Assembly (NCBI RefSeq): GCF_001039355.2 | Contig: NW_019776128.1 | Coordinates: forward strand, 1 to 64,000 | Reading direction: 5' to 3' | Source: Lingula anatina | Taxonomy: Eukaryota > Brachiopoda > Lingulata > Lingulida > Lingulidae | Length of the DNA stretch: 64,000 nucleotides | In this document: piece after piece, positions 11,178-21,746 of the stretch | Numbering within the stretch: position 1 is the stretch's first letter | How the letters are laid out: the number at the start of each line of letters is the position of its first letter | The notes under the pieces: generated by a model | The model's input: only the letters and a program-made list of their open reading frames with translations | What the model was told of the DNA's origin: nothing | The model's database searches: none | Made by a program: the position numbers and the translations under genes

Positions 11178-11642
11178 ATGTGTGACACCACCGCCTCCTC
11201 CTCCTTTCCCAAGCCTCTGTCCGACACCTTACCTTTGAGGTCTACATATACAACTTTACCGCTACCGGTCACGTACACAGTTCCTACTTTGTGCCCTACA
11301 GAATCAAGGAATCAGTCTTTCGGCCGGCCACCCGTCGCCTTGTCAAATAAAGAAATATTCGAAATTCGACAACGGGCCAGTTCCCCAGGCAACTTTTGCG
11401 TTCAGTTGATGAGAAGGTTGTTTACGATTGATGAACGAATACGAAAGGACAGAAATGTTACGGGTGTAGATGGGAGAGATCCTATATGCAAATATAGACT
11501 GAACTATATTAAAGATATGGCTAACAAAATGTTTATCACTGAAACAACTGACAAGTCTTTTTGGAAAAAATGCATTTCGTCTATGAACAAAGCTAATAGA
11601 AATATAAGGACATACTATAAAAATAAATTTCAATCTTGTTAA
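11178..11642 (+). CDS. BEN-domain-like ORF inside the TIR element
   Basis: A 154-codon frame. The N-terminal third is Ser/Thr/Pro-rich and the C-terminal two thirds read ALSNKEIFEIRQRASSPGNF, then LMRRLFTIDERI, VTGVDGRDPICKYRLNYIKD, and near the end SFWKKCISSMNKANRNI. The A-xx-xxNF-xx-L-xx-LFT start, the central GxDPxxxxRLxxI block and the WxxCxxxxNxxxRN ending fit a BEN domain, a DNA- and protein-binding fold of chromatin proteins (NAC1, BEND family) also found in some viral and mobile-element proteins. A polyadenylation-like AATAAA follows at about 11676. Just upstream another frame carries a repeated VTPPPP-type proline-rich segment (about 11137-11227), so a frameshift or upstream exon is possible. 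It is on the strand opposite to the transposase remnant. It may be captured host sequence or a native element gene. Confidence 0.55.
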   Translation: MCDTTASSSFPKPLSDTLPLRSTYTTLPLPVTYTVPTLCPTESRNQSFGRPPVALSNKEIFEIRQRASSPGNFCVQLMRRLFTIDERIRKDRNVTGVDGRDPICKYRLNYIKDMANKMFITETTDKSFWKKCISSMNKANRNIRTYYKNKFQSC

Positions 11643-12172
11643 TAATATGTATATAGCAAAGACACTTTGAAGCCTAATAAATATTACATGTACAAGTACG
11701 AGTAGTGTTTTATTTGATCTTTAATAAATTCATTTATTAAACTCTATGTAAATTCAATCAATTCATAGCTACAATGTACACGAAAATTGCTGTCATCACC
11801 GAATCTTTTTGGTAAAGCGACTTTTGAAAATCACTGTTGGCAAGTTCTTATACTTAAAATCTCCGTATCAGAGTAGAGTGATCAAAGTAGAGTGAAGCCA
11901 CCACGCATTAAAGGTCAATTAACGCTTGGACGAACACTCAATTGCGACCACGCTCACCTTCGATCTTTATCTCAGCGAGCTAGGGTTAGGCTCTTTTGTT
12001 AGCAGAAAGTTTGTCACGATAATTGCCCGACGGGCAGGGTATGGAACTATTGTTAACCGAAACCAAACAGCGTATGGATGACAATGTTATTTCCATAGTT
12101 ATCGAGCCAGGTCGTTCATACAACCCGCAGCAACCCGGAGGGTAAGTAAGGGGACATTCCGGCGGCACTGTA

Positions 12173-13122
12173 GCAAGGCAAACTGAAGAAATGAGTAATA
12201 TTTTTCGAGTAATATAAAAAATATGTAACATGTTTTTTTCTACACATATAAGTTTTTTTAATTACTATTATTTATTTATTTATTTATTATTATTTTTTTT
12301 TTGCAACATTGACATCAAATACATGCTTAACAAGGGGTGTGTGCCAGTAACAAGTATGACCAAGGAAGTCATGCACTATAATCCAGGAAAGCAGTTTTGA
12401 TATAAAATATAGACTTAGAAGAAAGAGATAATCTTTCTTTAAACATGGCTGTTGTATGCACCTATATGTTCTAGCAAGGTGCTATTTAATTTTGATGTGT
12501 TTTTTTTTGTAGCATTGTTTATCTTTTCTTTTTAGTTTTTTTTAGTTCATTTGCTTTGCTTTTTTGTGTGTGTTACAAATATGTAATTCCATTTTAAACA
12601 TTTGAATTTTTATAAACCAAGGCAAAATACAAGTCAACACAAATAGATATTTTGGACAATTAAAAGCAATATTACATAAAATATCATTGGCAACACCAAA
12701 TATGAATTATGCACTGTAAATGCCAATTAACACATACCAAAAACTAACGCTCATCAGTCAGTCTACTTTCCACCTACAGGTAGATCTGTATTTCAAGCCT
12801 ACGATTCTTTTATATCAGTTCAAGAATAATAAGTATCACGTTTTCCTTTCATACTGCTCACAGTGACAGTGCATATATTAGATCTAGAGATTGGGCAAGC
12901 AAATAACCAGATGCACTGGTAAGTACATATTTGAATCTAACAACTGCAGTCAATGAATGCATCACTGTGGGCATGAACTGTGTAACGGCATAGTTTTCTG
13001 GTAAAACGAGATTCCTTCTTAGCCAAAGTGAAAAGAAGACAAACGGGAGTGCAGCTTGGAATACAAAGAATTCCCCGCCCCAATACAAATCACTAAATGC
13101 TATAAGAATATGTTTCACGTAC
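12173..13122. other. AT-rich sequence downstream of the GBP-like exons
   Basis: The 3' continuation of the minus-strand GBP-like gene would be expected here. I searched the minus strand for an exon beginning in phase 0 with the GBP helical-domain pattern and found none. Contains TTTA/poly-T tracts at 12260-12300 and no other recognised feature. Confidence 0.45.
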
Positions 13123-13277
13123 CGTCATTTCTGTGTTGTACTTCGCCACCATGTCTTCCAGTATTTTCTTGCGTCTTAACTCCACACTAGCATCCCAGGC
13201 ACTCTTCATGGCAGGTATGGTGTCTGGATGATTGACAGCTTCCACATAGTGCTGCAACATTGTGGCAAGCTGATCAC
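13123..13277 (-). CDS. GBP-like exon 3 of 3 seen (start of helical domain)
   Basis: Bounded by acceptor TTAG| and donor |GTACGT on the minus strand. The 51-codon exon reads DQLATMLQHYVEAVNHPDTI, PAMKSAWDASVELRRK and KILEDMVAKYNTEMT. This matches the first helices after the GTPase domain in guanylate-binding proteins (pattern L-xx-LV-x-YV-x-AI-xx-G-xx-P-xx-xxA). It joins the 14268-14520 exon in phase 1 and ends in phase 0. No downstream exon was found, so the helical domain is incomplete here. Confidence 0.75.
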
Positions 13278-13769
13278 CTAACAAGCATGGAATGAGCTGA
13301 CATTAAAATGTACATGAACTGTTACTATAAATAGCAGTCATAATTAATGAAAATTAGATTGTTTTCTACTAAAACTGCCTGTGCCCTATATGTATATAGC
13401 ACTACGCCGGTGTGACGGGAATGGCAGACCTAGGAATAAAAGTAATGGGGTTCCATATGATTGGTAAATGTTAGTGTTAGTCGGAGTATTGGGGTAAGTA
13501 TAGGAGACAAATGCCACTTGTACAAAGTAATGGGAAAGGAAGTACGATTCCTAGCGGGCACGCCAGCCTTTATAAGACGCTGTCGACCCGTGAGTGGCAA
13601 GTCTTGTCTGTTTTGTCCCATCCTTACACTCAGCGATGAAAGGGCCAATTTCAGCGCCATAATATATGCCAGTGTAAATGCATTCCTAGAATATCATTAG
13701 TTATGTTATGCCTGTTAACCAATATGTTTTGAGCCTTATTTACTTTATGTGAATCATCATATTAACCAA

Positions 13770-14015
13770 GAGCGGATCCAGGATTATTTAAAGGGGGGTC
13801 TGCGGGTGCGAATCCACCCCCTCCCTCATTTAGCGTAGGGTTTGGGGCGCGATTAAGGGCCCCGAAAATTTTTGGTATCTTAGAGGGTGAACGGTGCCAT
13901 TTGGGACGGTTTAGAACTACATGTATGCTTCAGCTAGTCAAAATTCTAATTTCAAGCGAGGACCAGAAATCGAAGGGGGGGGGGGGGGGGGGGGGGCACT
14001 ACAAATCCGCCACTG
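13770..14015 (+). mobile_element. Short inverted-end repeat element with a poly-G run
   Basis: The left end AGCGGATCCAGG and right end AATCCGCCACTG are approximate inverted counterparts, of the 'AGTGGCGGATCCAGG' kind widespread in animal MITEs. The interior has a G homopolymer at about 13975-13996, prone to sequencing error. A related partial copy lies at 7146-7318 in reverse orientation. It lies in the intron between two GBP-like exons. Confidence 0.6.
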
Positions 14016-14267
14016 TATTAACTTTGAGGTTTCTTTAGCTGATGACAAATTCACTTATATCATATTACAAAACAAACATGTACCCTAAAATGGCAAAATG
14101 TATGTATCGCTATGAAAATTTCTGCTTTGGTATATTTTCTGAAAATTTATTGATATATCATCAGGCTGAATCTTATCTGTAAAGAAACATACATATACCT
14201 TATAATTGGAATAACCTGAAATGCATTCATTCCTCAAGCACTTTTATAAGTAAAGAAACCACCATAC

Positions 14268-14520
14268 CTGTTATCTTAGAGCCCACAGTCATCCCTCGCT
14301 TGCATTCTAGACTAGACAGGATGTAGTCTATAAACTCGTCCAATCTTTCATTGAATTCGGGGTCGATATTATCAGCGTTCGCCGCAATATCCAACAAAAC
14401 TTTGTTAACCCCCGGAGTAGGGAGGATAAACGCCTTCACGTTACGAAAAGCCGAGAATATGACTCTGCCTATCCTCTTTTGACTGGTTTCTACCGCTTTT
14501 TGTGAGCCTTTCCTGAATAC
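14268..14520 (-). CDS. GBP-like exon 2 of 3 seen (end of GTPase domain)
   Basis: Bounded by acceptor CCAAAG| and donor CAG|GTATGG on the minus strand. The exon reads VFRKGSQKAVETSQKR, VIFSAFRNVKAFILPTPG, DNIDPEFNERLDEFIDYIL and GMTVGSKITG. In guanylate-binding proteins the corresponding stretch runs from a basic helix through a K-xx-F-xx-P-PG segment to DPEF-xx-xx-xF-xxYI and ends with a V-G/TG block at the GTPase-helical boundary. The order and spacing fit well. The exon starts in phase 0 after the 14761 exon and ends in phase 1, which the 13277 exon completes to a glycine codon. Confidence 0.78.
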
Positions 14521-14647
14521 CTTTGGAAAAATATCTTGTTAAGCAATTACATTGATATTATTTTAAGCAAAACATCAAGTATCAACCAGGAGCACAATTT
14601 TGATATTTTGGATGTTTTTGTCATTTTAGGAACATTCTTGTAATGTC

Positions 14648-14694
<47 letters not shown>
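14648..14694. repeat. (TG)n microsatellite
   Basis: Pure GT/TG dinucleotide tract in a GBP-like intron. The plus-strand frame across it is not a gene. Confidence 0.9.
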
Positions 14695-14698
<4 letters not shown>

Positions 14699-14760
14699 CC
14701 TATTCAATCATAAATCAAGAAGGTGGGCAGTTGCCACGAAAAGTCAATAGATCAACTCAC

Positions 14761-14941
14761 CACTTCCTTCACGTAGTCAGTCGATGTCATTTCCTCCCCG
14801 GTGTCAGGGTGGACACACTTCGAATAGACATCTCGCAAAAGCCACATGAAGTTTGGAAACACCCTGCGAAGTTCTCCCATGTCTTCAGTCACCTCCTCAT
14901 TTTCCTTTGCCCGAATTTTACCAGTAACATCAGTAAGGGCT
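14761..14941 (-). CDS. GBP-like exon 1 of 3 seen (within GTPase domain)
   Basis: Bounded by acceptor GCTTTTAG| and donor GTG|GTGAGT on the minus strand. The 60 codons read ALTDVTGKIRAKENEE, VFPNFMWLLRDVYSK, HPDTGEEMTSTDYVKEV. This matches the GBP GTPase segment in which a FP-xF-x-W-x-xRD block supplies the G4-type RD guanine-specificity motif, followed by the ITxxEYLE-like segment. GBPs are dynamin-superfamily GTPases that self-assemble and, in vertebrates, act in interferon-induced defence. The P-loop and switch exons should lie upstream (above 14942) but I could not find them on the minus strand, and no start codon is assigned. Together with 14268-14520 and 13123-13277 it gives about 196 residues of a protein that is normally near 600. 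It is either partial in this window or a decayed copy, though no stop or frameshift is seen in the three exons. Confidence 0.78.
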
Positions 14942-15885
14942 CTAAAAGCAAAACAGTAATTTTCACTTTCTTATATTTTAGAAAACTTGTGCATGTACAT
15001 AGATACTGCAGACTTGACATTTAATATGGAATCGTTTTCCAAATAATAAGTCATCATTTTTTCTATTTTGCTGACTGATAAATGAAAATAAGAAGATGTT
15101 TTAATCGTGTTTTAATAAATTCTGATAATATCTGTGATGTAATTGTGAGATCAGTTGATTGATTGAATTCGCCAGTAAGGTAAACAAAAATACATTGCCA
15201 ATTCTTAGCCATACGACAACCATAGAAAGTGATATGTTGGAACTCCATATTTTTAAAATAATTGTCTTTAAAAGAATAACACGCTCCACAAAGAACCCTA
15301 ATGTTAGTACATGTATCTACGTAGGCACAGTAACGGTCGCTGTTACGTCTGCCCTCATCTGGCTTCTAACAGAGCTTTCAAGCGGCAAGGCATTCCTTGG
15401 GGCATGTTTTAAGGGATGAATCTGTAATAAAATTCCAGGCAAAGGCCAATACTTATCCAATGTGATTCAGTTTTGTTGTAGGACATGCAGGCCGTTGATC
15501 CAGCGAGTAATGGCCTATCCATATATTGTCTATGTGATTAAATTGGCGAATTTGATGATCAAGGTAGCTGCTGATTCCCTTGGTTCTGTAAGTTGTCTGC
15601 TATTAAAAGTGCTATGTGTGAAGCGGCAATCTCATTGTGCAGCCTAAAATTGTTCCTAAGGTGCCCATATCAAATAATAGTCAAGTGGTTCCCAGATTAT
15701 TCCTCTATTCGATCTGCTTCAGGTTTTCATCGATGCCTACCGTTGGTTTTTTGGCACCAATGTGGTATCCACTCCAAAAAATGACGCTGTCAGTGACCCT
15801 AGACACTTTAGAGGTGGCACTTGCTTCGTCATAGGCCTCTTCAGGATGTCTGTAAACAGGTGAAATCTGACCTCAATAAAGAAAG
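14942..15885. other. Expected location of upstream GBP-like exons; none found
   Basis: I looked on the minus strand for a P-loop (GxxxxGKS/T) and a DTEG switch block and saw neither. Short frames on both strands have no recognisable domain. Confidence 0.45.
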
Positions 15886-16338
15886 TCACGTGGTTTCAGT
15901 GTTCTGCCCAGAAACGAAATTCATTAGAGAAACAGACGACGCTGACCATCTGTGCTGTTTACAGTGGCTTCCTCGCAGGTCATCTGGTACATGTATCCTA
16001 ACCTGCTGAAACCAGTTTGGTGTTCGCTTAGAGACTTGAAAAGCGCGTTTTGGTGACAATTTGCCCCTCGTTCTGAACGGACTGGGTGGTTTTTGTTTAG
16101 TTGCAGCAGAATATCCGGAAGGACAGTGAGTCTTGTATCCTGGTAGTAAGATTTCGATACATTGGGCGTCGCCTCTGTGTAGGTACATCTGTCTGGGCAT
16201 AACTTCATAAAACTGCACGGACCATTCCATGTGACACAATAATCTGCCTGGCAATATCCGTGAGGACGCAAGCGTAACTTGCTCCCCTCGCACGGAGTTA
16301 GCAAGAGAGACGCGCGTTGTGCAAGACGCACGTCGCAA
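15886..16338 (-). other. Unrecognised GC-richer open region, two overlapping minus frames
   Basis: Two minus-strand frames stay open together for over 400 bases (15886-16338 and 15924-16331), in sequence visibly richer in GC than its surroundings. One frame carries a cysteine-rich stretch (CQADYC, GPCSFMKLCPDRC); the other reads HMEWSVQFYEVMPRQMYLH and ILLPGYKTHC. I recognise neither. Openness in two frames suggests composition rather than selection. It could be a repeat-derived or old retrocopied segment. Confidence 0.25.
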
Positions 16339-16697
16339 GCAATGAAGGAGGATATTTCACTGAGGATAATTTTCTTTTAATTCAAGTACATCTTTGTAAA
16401 TCTACCACAGTAATGTCACAATATTTCCCTTTATCGTCCGAAAATTTGAGGGGAATATTTTATTTACTTTTTGAGTTACAGTCGGTTTACTGTTGATTAG
16501 TCAGACTGGCAATTTATTTCACCTGGTCGTTGCACTGCGCAGGGAGATAGGGTGTTCTAATTACAAGCTGACACCTAAATTACTCGAATAACTAAACTAA
16601 TCTATATATTCATGGAAAGCCGGTACTTTTACGCACCTTTCCAATACTGTCACAAAAAGGTCTCGTTTTCTTATGAACGATACGGGATGATATAAAC

Positions 16698-16739
<42 letters not shown>

Positions 16740-17479
16740 CTAGGCTTTTTAATCTGTTCTCACTACCGTGATCGTGTCTACGGACACGGTTACTCTTCAC
16801 CGTGACCAAGCCTACCGCCCACTTTTTGAACAATGGAAGTAGGAGGATCGTTTAACAATGGATATTTAGCCAGTCGCGTGGCAGCAGAGTGTGTCCCGAT
16901 CTCTCAACCTGGCAGGGGGCGACCGTCTTATTCAGGAAGCGTGTGCATTTAGGCGTGATGGCATTAATAGCCGCTAATTGCTGTCCGGTAAATATTGCAC
17001 CGCTTCTTATTACTTCAAAAATCAAAGCATCTACTTACTGTACTTCGTCAGTTAAACGGGAATATATAAAGCGGGTTTAGCAGAAAATACAATTTGGGCC
17101 CCAACCATTACTTTCCCCCCGTCTACCGTCGTTAACTTTGACGTGTCGACACTAACGACCCCACCATCATCGCACTCTACCACTCCATATCTGTCTGCAA
17201 ATAATAGTATTTGGCAACATTACACTCAGTCTACAAGTCAATAAAAATAACAAAAAATAAATAAATACGTTGTACATTATCATTATTTCAGGACGCGTTT
17301 ATAAGCCTTGGTTAATTTATGAAAATGTCTTTTTTTCTAGTTGAATGATATTAAAAAATTTACTATGAAGAGCATCGCCACTACAGAGATTAGGAAGTAA
17401 ACTCTTCATGACACTAAGATGGGTGCAAATGTGTACCCTCTCCAGCACTGTCAAAGGTCCACAAACAAATATACACACA
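16339..17479. other. Unassigned sequence with a (TA)n tract
   Basis: Contains a (TA)n microsatellite at about 16701-16737. No gene supported; frames at 16597-16833, 16889-17080 and 17317-17520 show no domain. Confidence 0.5.
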
Positions 17480-17770
17480 TTTGTCAAGACGACAAGATAG
17501 ATTTCACTACGATGTATCAAGTGTAATAATTGTTAAATATATATTCTAAATTAAATGTTGCTTACTTATAATTGCATTAAGAAAAAATCAGTATATCAAT
17601 TAATTTAGTTTAAATAAAATCATCTGCAACAGAGGCTAAAAGCTGTGCACCTGGGACTAAGGGACTGCCTAAGCTTAAACATATTGAAGACGAAGACAAC
17701 TTCCTTTCTTTTCCGAGGGAACAATAACGGGGGCGAAAGGAGCAATTACAACGTGCAAACATGCATCAGA
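17480..17770. repeat. Diverged direct repeat, copy 1
   Basis: Shares with 18785-19045, in order: GATAGATTTCACT, CATATCAATTAATTTA-type sequence, ATCATCTGCAACAGA, AAAAGCTGTGCACCT, GGACTAAGGGACTGCCT and AACTTCCTTTCTTTTC. The differences are those of an old duplication. Confidence 0.75.
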
Positions 17771-18050
17771 TAAGAAGCCCTACAATGTAGTTGCGATTTT
17801 ATCTGCAATGGTGGTCACAAGCTGGTCTCATCCTTCAATGCGATGGAGTTTGATACACCACACATGTAAACATTCATATTAAGAAAAAATCGAAAAACAT
17901 TTGTACAACTGGTCTGTGGGACAGTCATTTACTTGTATTGAAACTTAAAAAGCATCAAAAAAGGGACCCACTTGTTCAGTTGATATTTGAAGAATGACGC
18001 CGAAATATTTTCCTGTTCCTGCAGCGTACATTAACTGTACTTGTGTATAC

Positions 18051-18452
18051 ATGTAATTACGTACGTATTTATTCTCCTCTCGAAACATATCGCGCACAAT
18101 TCTCGACAACTATCATCGTTATATGAGGAATGTTGAGGACATTTTGAAAAACAGGCAGTCTTAAAACAACTTTATCACTATTCTAAATATTTAAATACAA
18201 ATGCATTTATAAGGGCAAATACTGTATATCATTTTGCTTGCTTATAGCCCGNCCTGTACGTACGTATTTATTCTCCTCTCGAAACATATCGCGCACAATT
18301 CTCTCGACAACTATCATCGTTATATGAGGAATGTTGAGGACATTTTGAAAAACAGGCAGTTTTAAAACAACTTTATCACTATTCTAAATATTTAAATACA
18401 AATGCATTTATAAGGGCAAATACTGTATATCATTTTGCTTGCTTATAGCCCG
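18051..18452. repeat. Near-exact duplication joined by an N at 18252
   Basis: About 200 bases ending CTTATAGCCCG (18241-18251) are repeated immediately after the ambiguous base and end with the same word at 18452. The copies differ by a two-base CT insertion and one or two substitutions. The arrangement is the same as at 9522 and 36192. Confidence 0.88.
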
Positions 18453-18784
18453 CATTTCTGAAGAAATGCAGTAAGTCACACTTTACAAAGGTTGAAATGG
18501 TGTCGCCGACATAAAACAACCACACTTGGCAATCAATGTTATGCTGGAGTTTTGTTAAGTGATGTCAGGCATAGACCTGAAAAGGTTAATTTGATCTACA
18601 TTAGTGCGTTAAACATCGAAACGAGGTAATTTCTGGTAGTGCGTCTCCGTCGATAATTAATATACCGGTATGATAGAAGAAAGAGTCTTGACAATTTCCC
18701 TCAAAGTTATCTCTTCATTGTGTCCAGACGGGAGATGTGTATTTGCTATACAGTACTAAGCAACGTTCGTACATAAACGTTTAT

Positions 18785-19045
18785 CTAAATACATCTGTCA
18801 GGACGTCAAGATAGATTTCACTTAGATGTTTCAAGTATAATTTCATATTTACTCCAAATGTGGCCTAATTAAAAGTCCATAAAGAAAAACAGCATATCAA
18901 TTAATTTATTTTAAGTTAAATCATCTGCAACAGAAGCGAAAAGCTGTGCACCTCGGACTAAGGGACTGCCTTTATTGGACTAAACTCAAACAACTTCCTT
19001 TCTTTTCATACAGAACAATAAAGGAGGTGAAAGCGGCAATTGCAG
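18785..19045. repeat. Diverged direct repeat, copy 2
   Basis: Second copy of 17480-17770, about 1.3 kb downstream in the same orientation. Confidence 0.75.
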
Positions 19046-20144
19046 TGTATATACGTGCATTGTACAGTGCTAATACAAGGTTTCTGTGTTTTCATTGTGC
19101 TCCTATTTTGTGCTTTCAGAATTTAGAAAGTGTGTATCTGTTGACTGAAAGCGAGAGTGTATGGTAGGGGGATTTTACTTCCAATTTTCGAAATAGCCCC
19201 TGCTTTGTTAGATACCATTGTGCATTAGTTAACTTAGGTATTAAAAGTGAATTTTGTTGTAAATACATGTACGGGCTGTTTATATGGTCTAAAGACGGTG
19301 TCAGTATCTGTCTGGATATCAGCTCTACCTTTTCTGTGCCGGTAACTTGTAATGTTGTTGGTGTGTGGTAATTTATTTCGTCATAGCTGCTGACAAACCA
19401 GTAATGTGTCCACGCCCTAGCTATGGAACAAGAAAATGGTAAAGACTTCCAAATTGTATTTAAACACTAACACCAACGATAACACGCTAACAATAGGGCT
19501 TTGGCGTTTTCAGACACGTAACCTCACGTTGACGGTACATATATCCTCAGTTTGTGATGACACCACGTATCTCGTTCGCCATACTTGCTGTCCATTTTTA
19601 CCTCCAACGCAAGGCAGATGCCGTTATACAGAATAGGGTAAGTATAGAATAGTGTAAGTGCAGCAAAATAGGTGCACTTGCGAATGACTACATATTTCTT
19701 CTGCAATTTACGAGAATAAATTTATGAGAATAAATTTTGTACATATACTCTCAGGATGGGAGTATATCACTCCACCCAGTCTCATTGTGCGAATGCACAC
19801 ATGCTGTCAGTTTTCCTCAACACGATAGAAATATGCAGGTTAGGGTAAGTGTAGAATAATCTAACCACAGTACTTGCGTGCAATTGCATATATTTACAAA
19901 CAACCTACTTAAAAACTCAAACTGAGTAGGCAAATTCATCAGGCCCAGGGAAATGGTGGAAAGGTGACTGTCAATAACAAAAAGTGCCCAGTGAAATGCA
20001 TTTTATTCTTTTCTAGCGATATTTAATCACCTCACTAATTTCAATCCTACTCATACTCATTATCGTAAAAAATGGAATTATTAAATATATTTTCCAAAAT
20101 GTTAAATAGTAATTCGTTTATACAAGTGTATTTTCTCCCAACAG
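19046..20144. other. Unassigned sequence
   Basis: No gene supported. A GGGTAAGT(A/G)TAGAATA word occurs twice (about 19638 and 19845), suggesting repeat-derived sequence. Confidence 0.45.
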
Positions 20145-20219
20145 GATAATTTTTGAAAAGATGTTCAGTAAGCTGCCCAACTCCTTACAGGGTACCATGC
20201 AACCAGAAGCACCACCCTG
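20145..20219 (+). CDS. Possible internal exon
   Basis: Bounded by a pyrimidine-rich CAACAG| acceptor and |GTATGT donor. One frame is open and reads IIFEKMFSKLPNSLQGTM then QPEAPPW, ending in phase 2. It joins in phase to the candidate exon at 20418. No recognisable family; the call rests on splice sites and an open frame only. Confidence 0.3.
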
Positions 20220-20417
20220 GTATGTTGCAAAAAAATCTTTCTGAATAGTTTTTTTATAGTTTGAAAAGCATTTTTATTTCCAAACATTGTATAACTACAT
20301 AGAAACTGATACAATGTATCACCTTTCATTAGATATTATATATAAAAATTGATAATGAAACATGATACAAATACAAATTAATTTGTTGATAGTGATTTGT
20401 AAATTTTGCTGCTTCAG

Positions 20418-20506
20418 GTGCCTCGGATCTCACCGTTGGTTGAACAAATGCTGGGAAAGCATCCAGCATTTGATCACGCAGCAACTAGAAAACTTCACAA
20501 GGACAC
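20418..20506 (+). CDS. Possible internal exon
   Basis: Follows a GCTTCAG| acceptor and ends at |GTAAAA. In phase with the 20145 exon it reads CLGSHRWLNKCWESIQ then HLITQQLENFTRT. A different frame, which does not join that exon, reads VPRISPLVEQMLGKHPAFDH then AATRKLHKDT and looks more protein-like. The two cannot both be right, which is why confidence is low. Neither is recognised. Confidence 0.28.
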
Positions 20507-21127
20507 GTAAAAAAGTACATATATATATTTGTATATATTTATTTCAACATTTCAAGGTTTTTCTCCAGATTAGAAAGTACCAATTATTTATTAGATATAG
20601 GAGCATTAACAGCTGTAACTGCTACATAACAGCAACAACAACAACAGCAACAATAACAACAACAATAATAATAATAGCAAATGATTTTTACCGTTGATAT
20701 GCATACAAAGTAGTCGTCTTTATATGGAATATTTTGGTGTCTACTTTTTTCAGTCACTAGTCTGTGATTAGAACATCGGAATTTTGAGATATCAGATGCA
20801 AAGTCTCAGCGTTAAAAACTTCTCAAGCTGATGTCTTTTTTATGGTGACAATAACGAGATATAGAGCTTTCAATCATTTATTCACCGACTCCCCTTTCAC
20901 ATAAATTCACAAGCATTTATATTCTATTTATCCGTACTGATCAGGCATTTACTTGTTTTCTTTCCATTGCCACTGCGTAATTACAAGAAATTTCCCATTC
21001 TCATGCTGCAAAGTGTAAGGAAATGCCTTACACTTTCATTTGCAAGTAATAATCAAAGAGGAAGCAAATGAGTAAAAGGATAGGAAGTTATTGCATGCAT
21101 TGCTAGCAATGAAAGTCCTAGGGCATA
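20507..21127. other. Intergenic or intronic sequence with a hairpin
   Basis: Near 21009-21036 the sequence AAAGTGTAAGG-AAATG-CCTTACACTTT forms a perfect 11-base stem with a short loop. A CAA/AAT-rich tract lies at 20630-20685. No gene seen. Confidence 0.55.
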
Positions 21128-21744
21128 GACTCGCCCTTCAAGAAATCGACGCCTTCAAGAAATCGACGAAAACCGGAAGTGCGTGTTTTTTGCACTGTTT
21201 TTCCTGTCATGCCCATCGTAAACACTGTGTTGTCAAGTAAAATCATAGAAGTAGAGAAAAATGAAGCGTCTGATACAAAGTATCCAACGCGGCATTCACG
21301 TGCTTGCTTGCGATGCGTTCAGTACACTTTGTTTACACTGACAAGTCGAGGTCAGAAATGCACAATGTTTTTCTATGTAATTACGTAGTTTCAGTTTTGA
21401 TTAGTGAATTTTCTTTTATCAGCATGGTCATTTTCCGAACATTTGTATAAGCCACGAAATATTTCTCACCCAGCAGCTTTCCAAGTACAAGCGAGTGACG
21501 TCATGACGCACTTCCGGTTTTCGTCGAGATCTTGAAGGGATTAGCGTTACGGTTTGCTGCACATTTAAAGTGTTCTGTCTCAAAATATACCCAACTGCTT
21601 GAATTGAAATTTACGGAACTTATTCTTCACATGATATCACACCTATGTGCCTAATTTGAGAGCTTTAGCTGTTATATATTTTCTACAGTGCCCATTCAAA
21701 TTTGAAAAAGAGCTATTTTCCGTCGATTTCTTGAAGGGCAAGTC
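21128..21744. mobile_element. Inverted-repeat element of 617 bases with TA duplication
   Basis: The left end GACTCGCCCTTCAAGAAATC and right end GATTTCTTGAAGGGCAAGTC are inverted copies differing at one base, flanked by TA at 21126-21127 and 21745-21746. A second nested inverted pair lies inside (CGAAAACCGGAAGTGCGT near 21167; ACGCACTTCCGGTTTTCG near 21509). The left terminal word is also partly repeated in tandem (CTTCAAGAAATCGACG twice). The 69-codon interior frame has no recognisable domain, so this is a non-autonomous, Tc1/mariner-like MITE. Confidence 0.8.
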
Positions 21745-21746
21745 TA

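Larger units (their letters stand above)
9766..12170. mobile_element. TIR DNA transposon of about 2.4 kb, TA-flanked, with BEN ORF
   Basis: The left end TACAGTGCCGCCGGAATGTC (27 matching bases, 9764-9790) is the exact reverse complement of the right end (12146-12172). The outer TA on each side fits a TA target duplication, giving an element of 2405 bases beginning CAGTGCCGCC, typical of Tc1/mariner-type elements. Inside are a minus-strand remnant of a DDE transposase C-terminus (about 10225-10417) and a plus-strand ORF with a BEN-like domain (11178-11642). The element starts two bases after the stop codon of the LINE ORF2 fragment, so it probably inserted into that LINE's 3' region. Perfect ends suggest fairly recent movement although its transposase is broken, so it was probably mobilised in trans. 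The remaining interior is unassigned. Confidence 0.82.

Noticed and set aside
11054-11278. Minus frame opposite the start of the BEN ORF
   Set aside because: Antisense of a proline/threonine-rich repeat; no homology seen.
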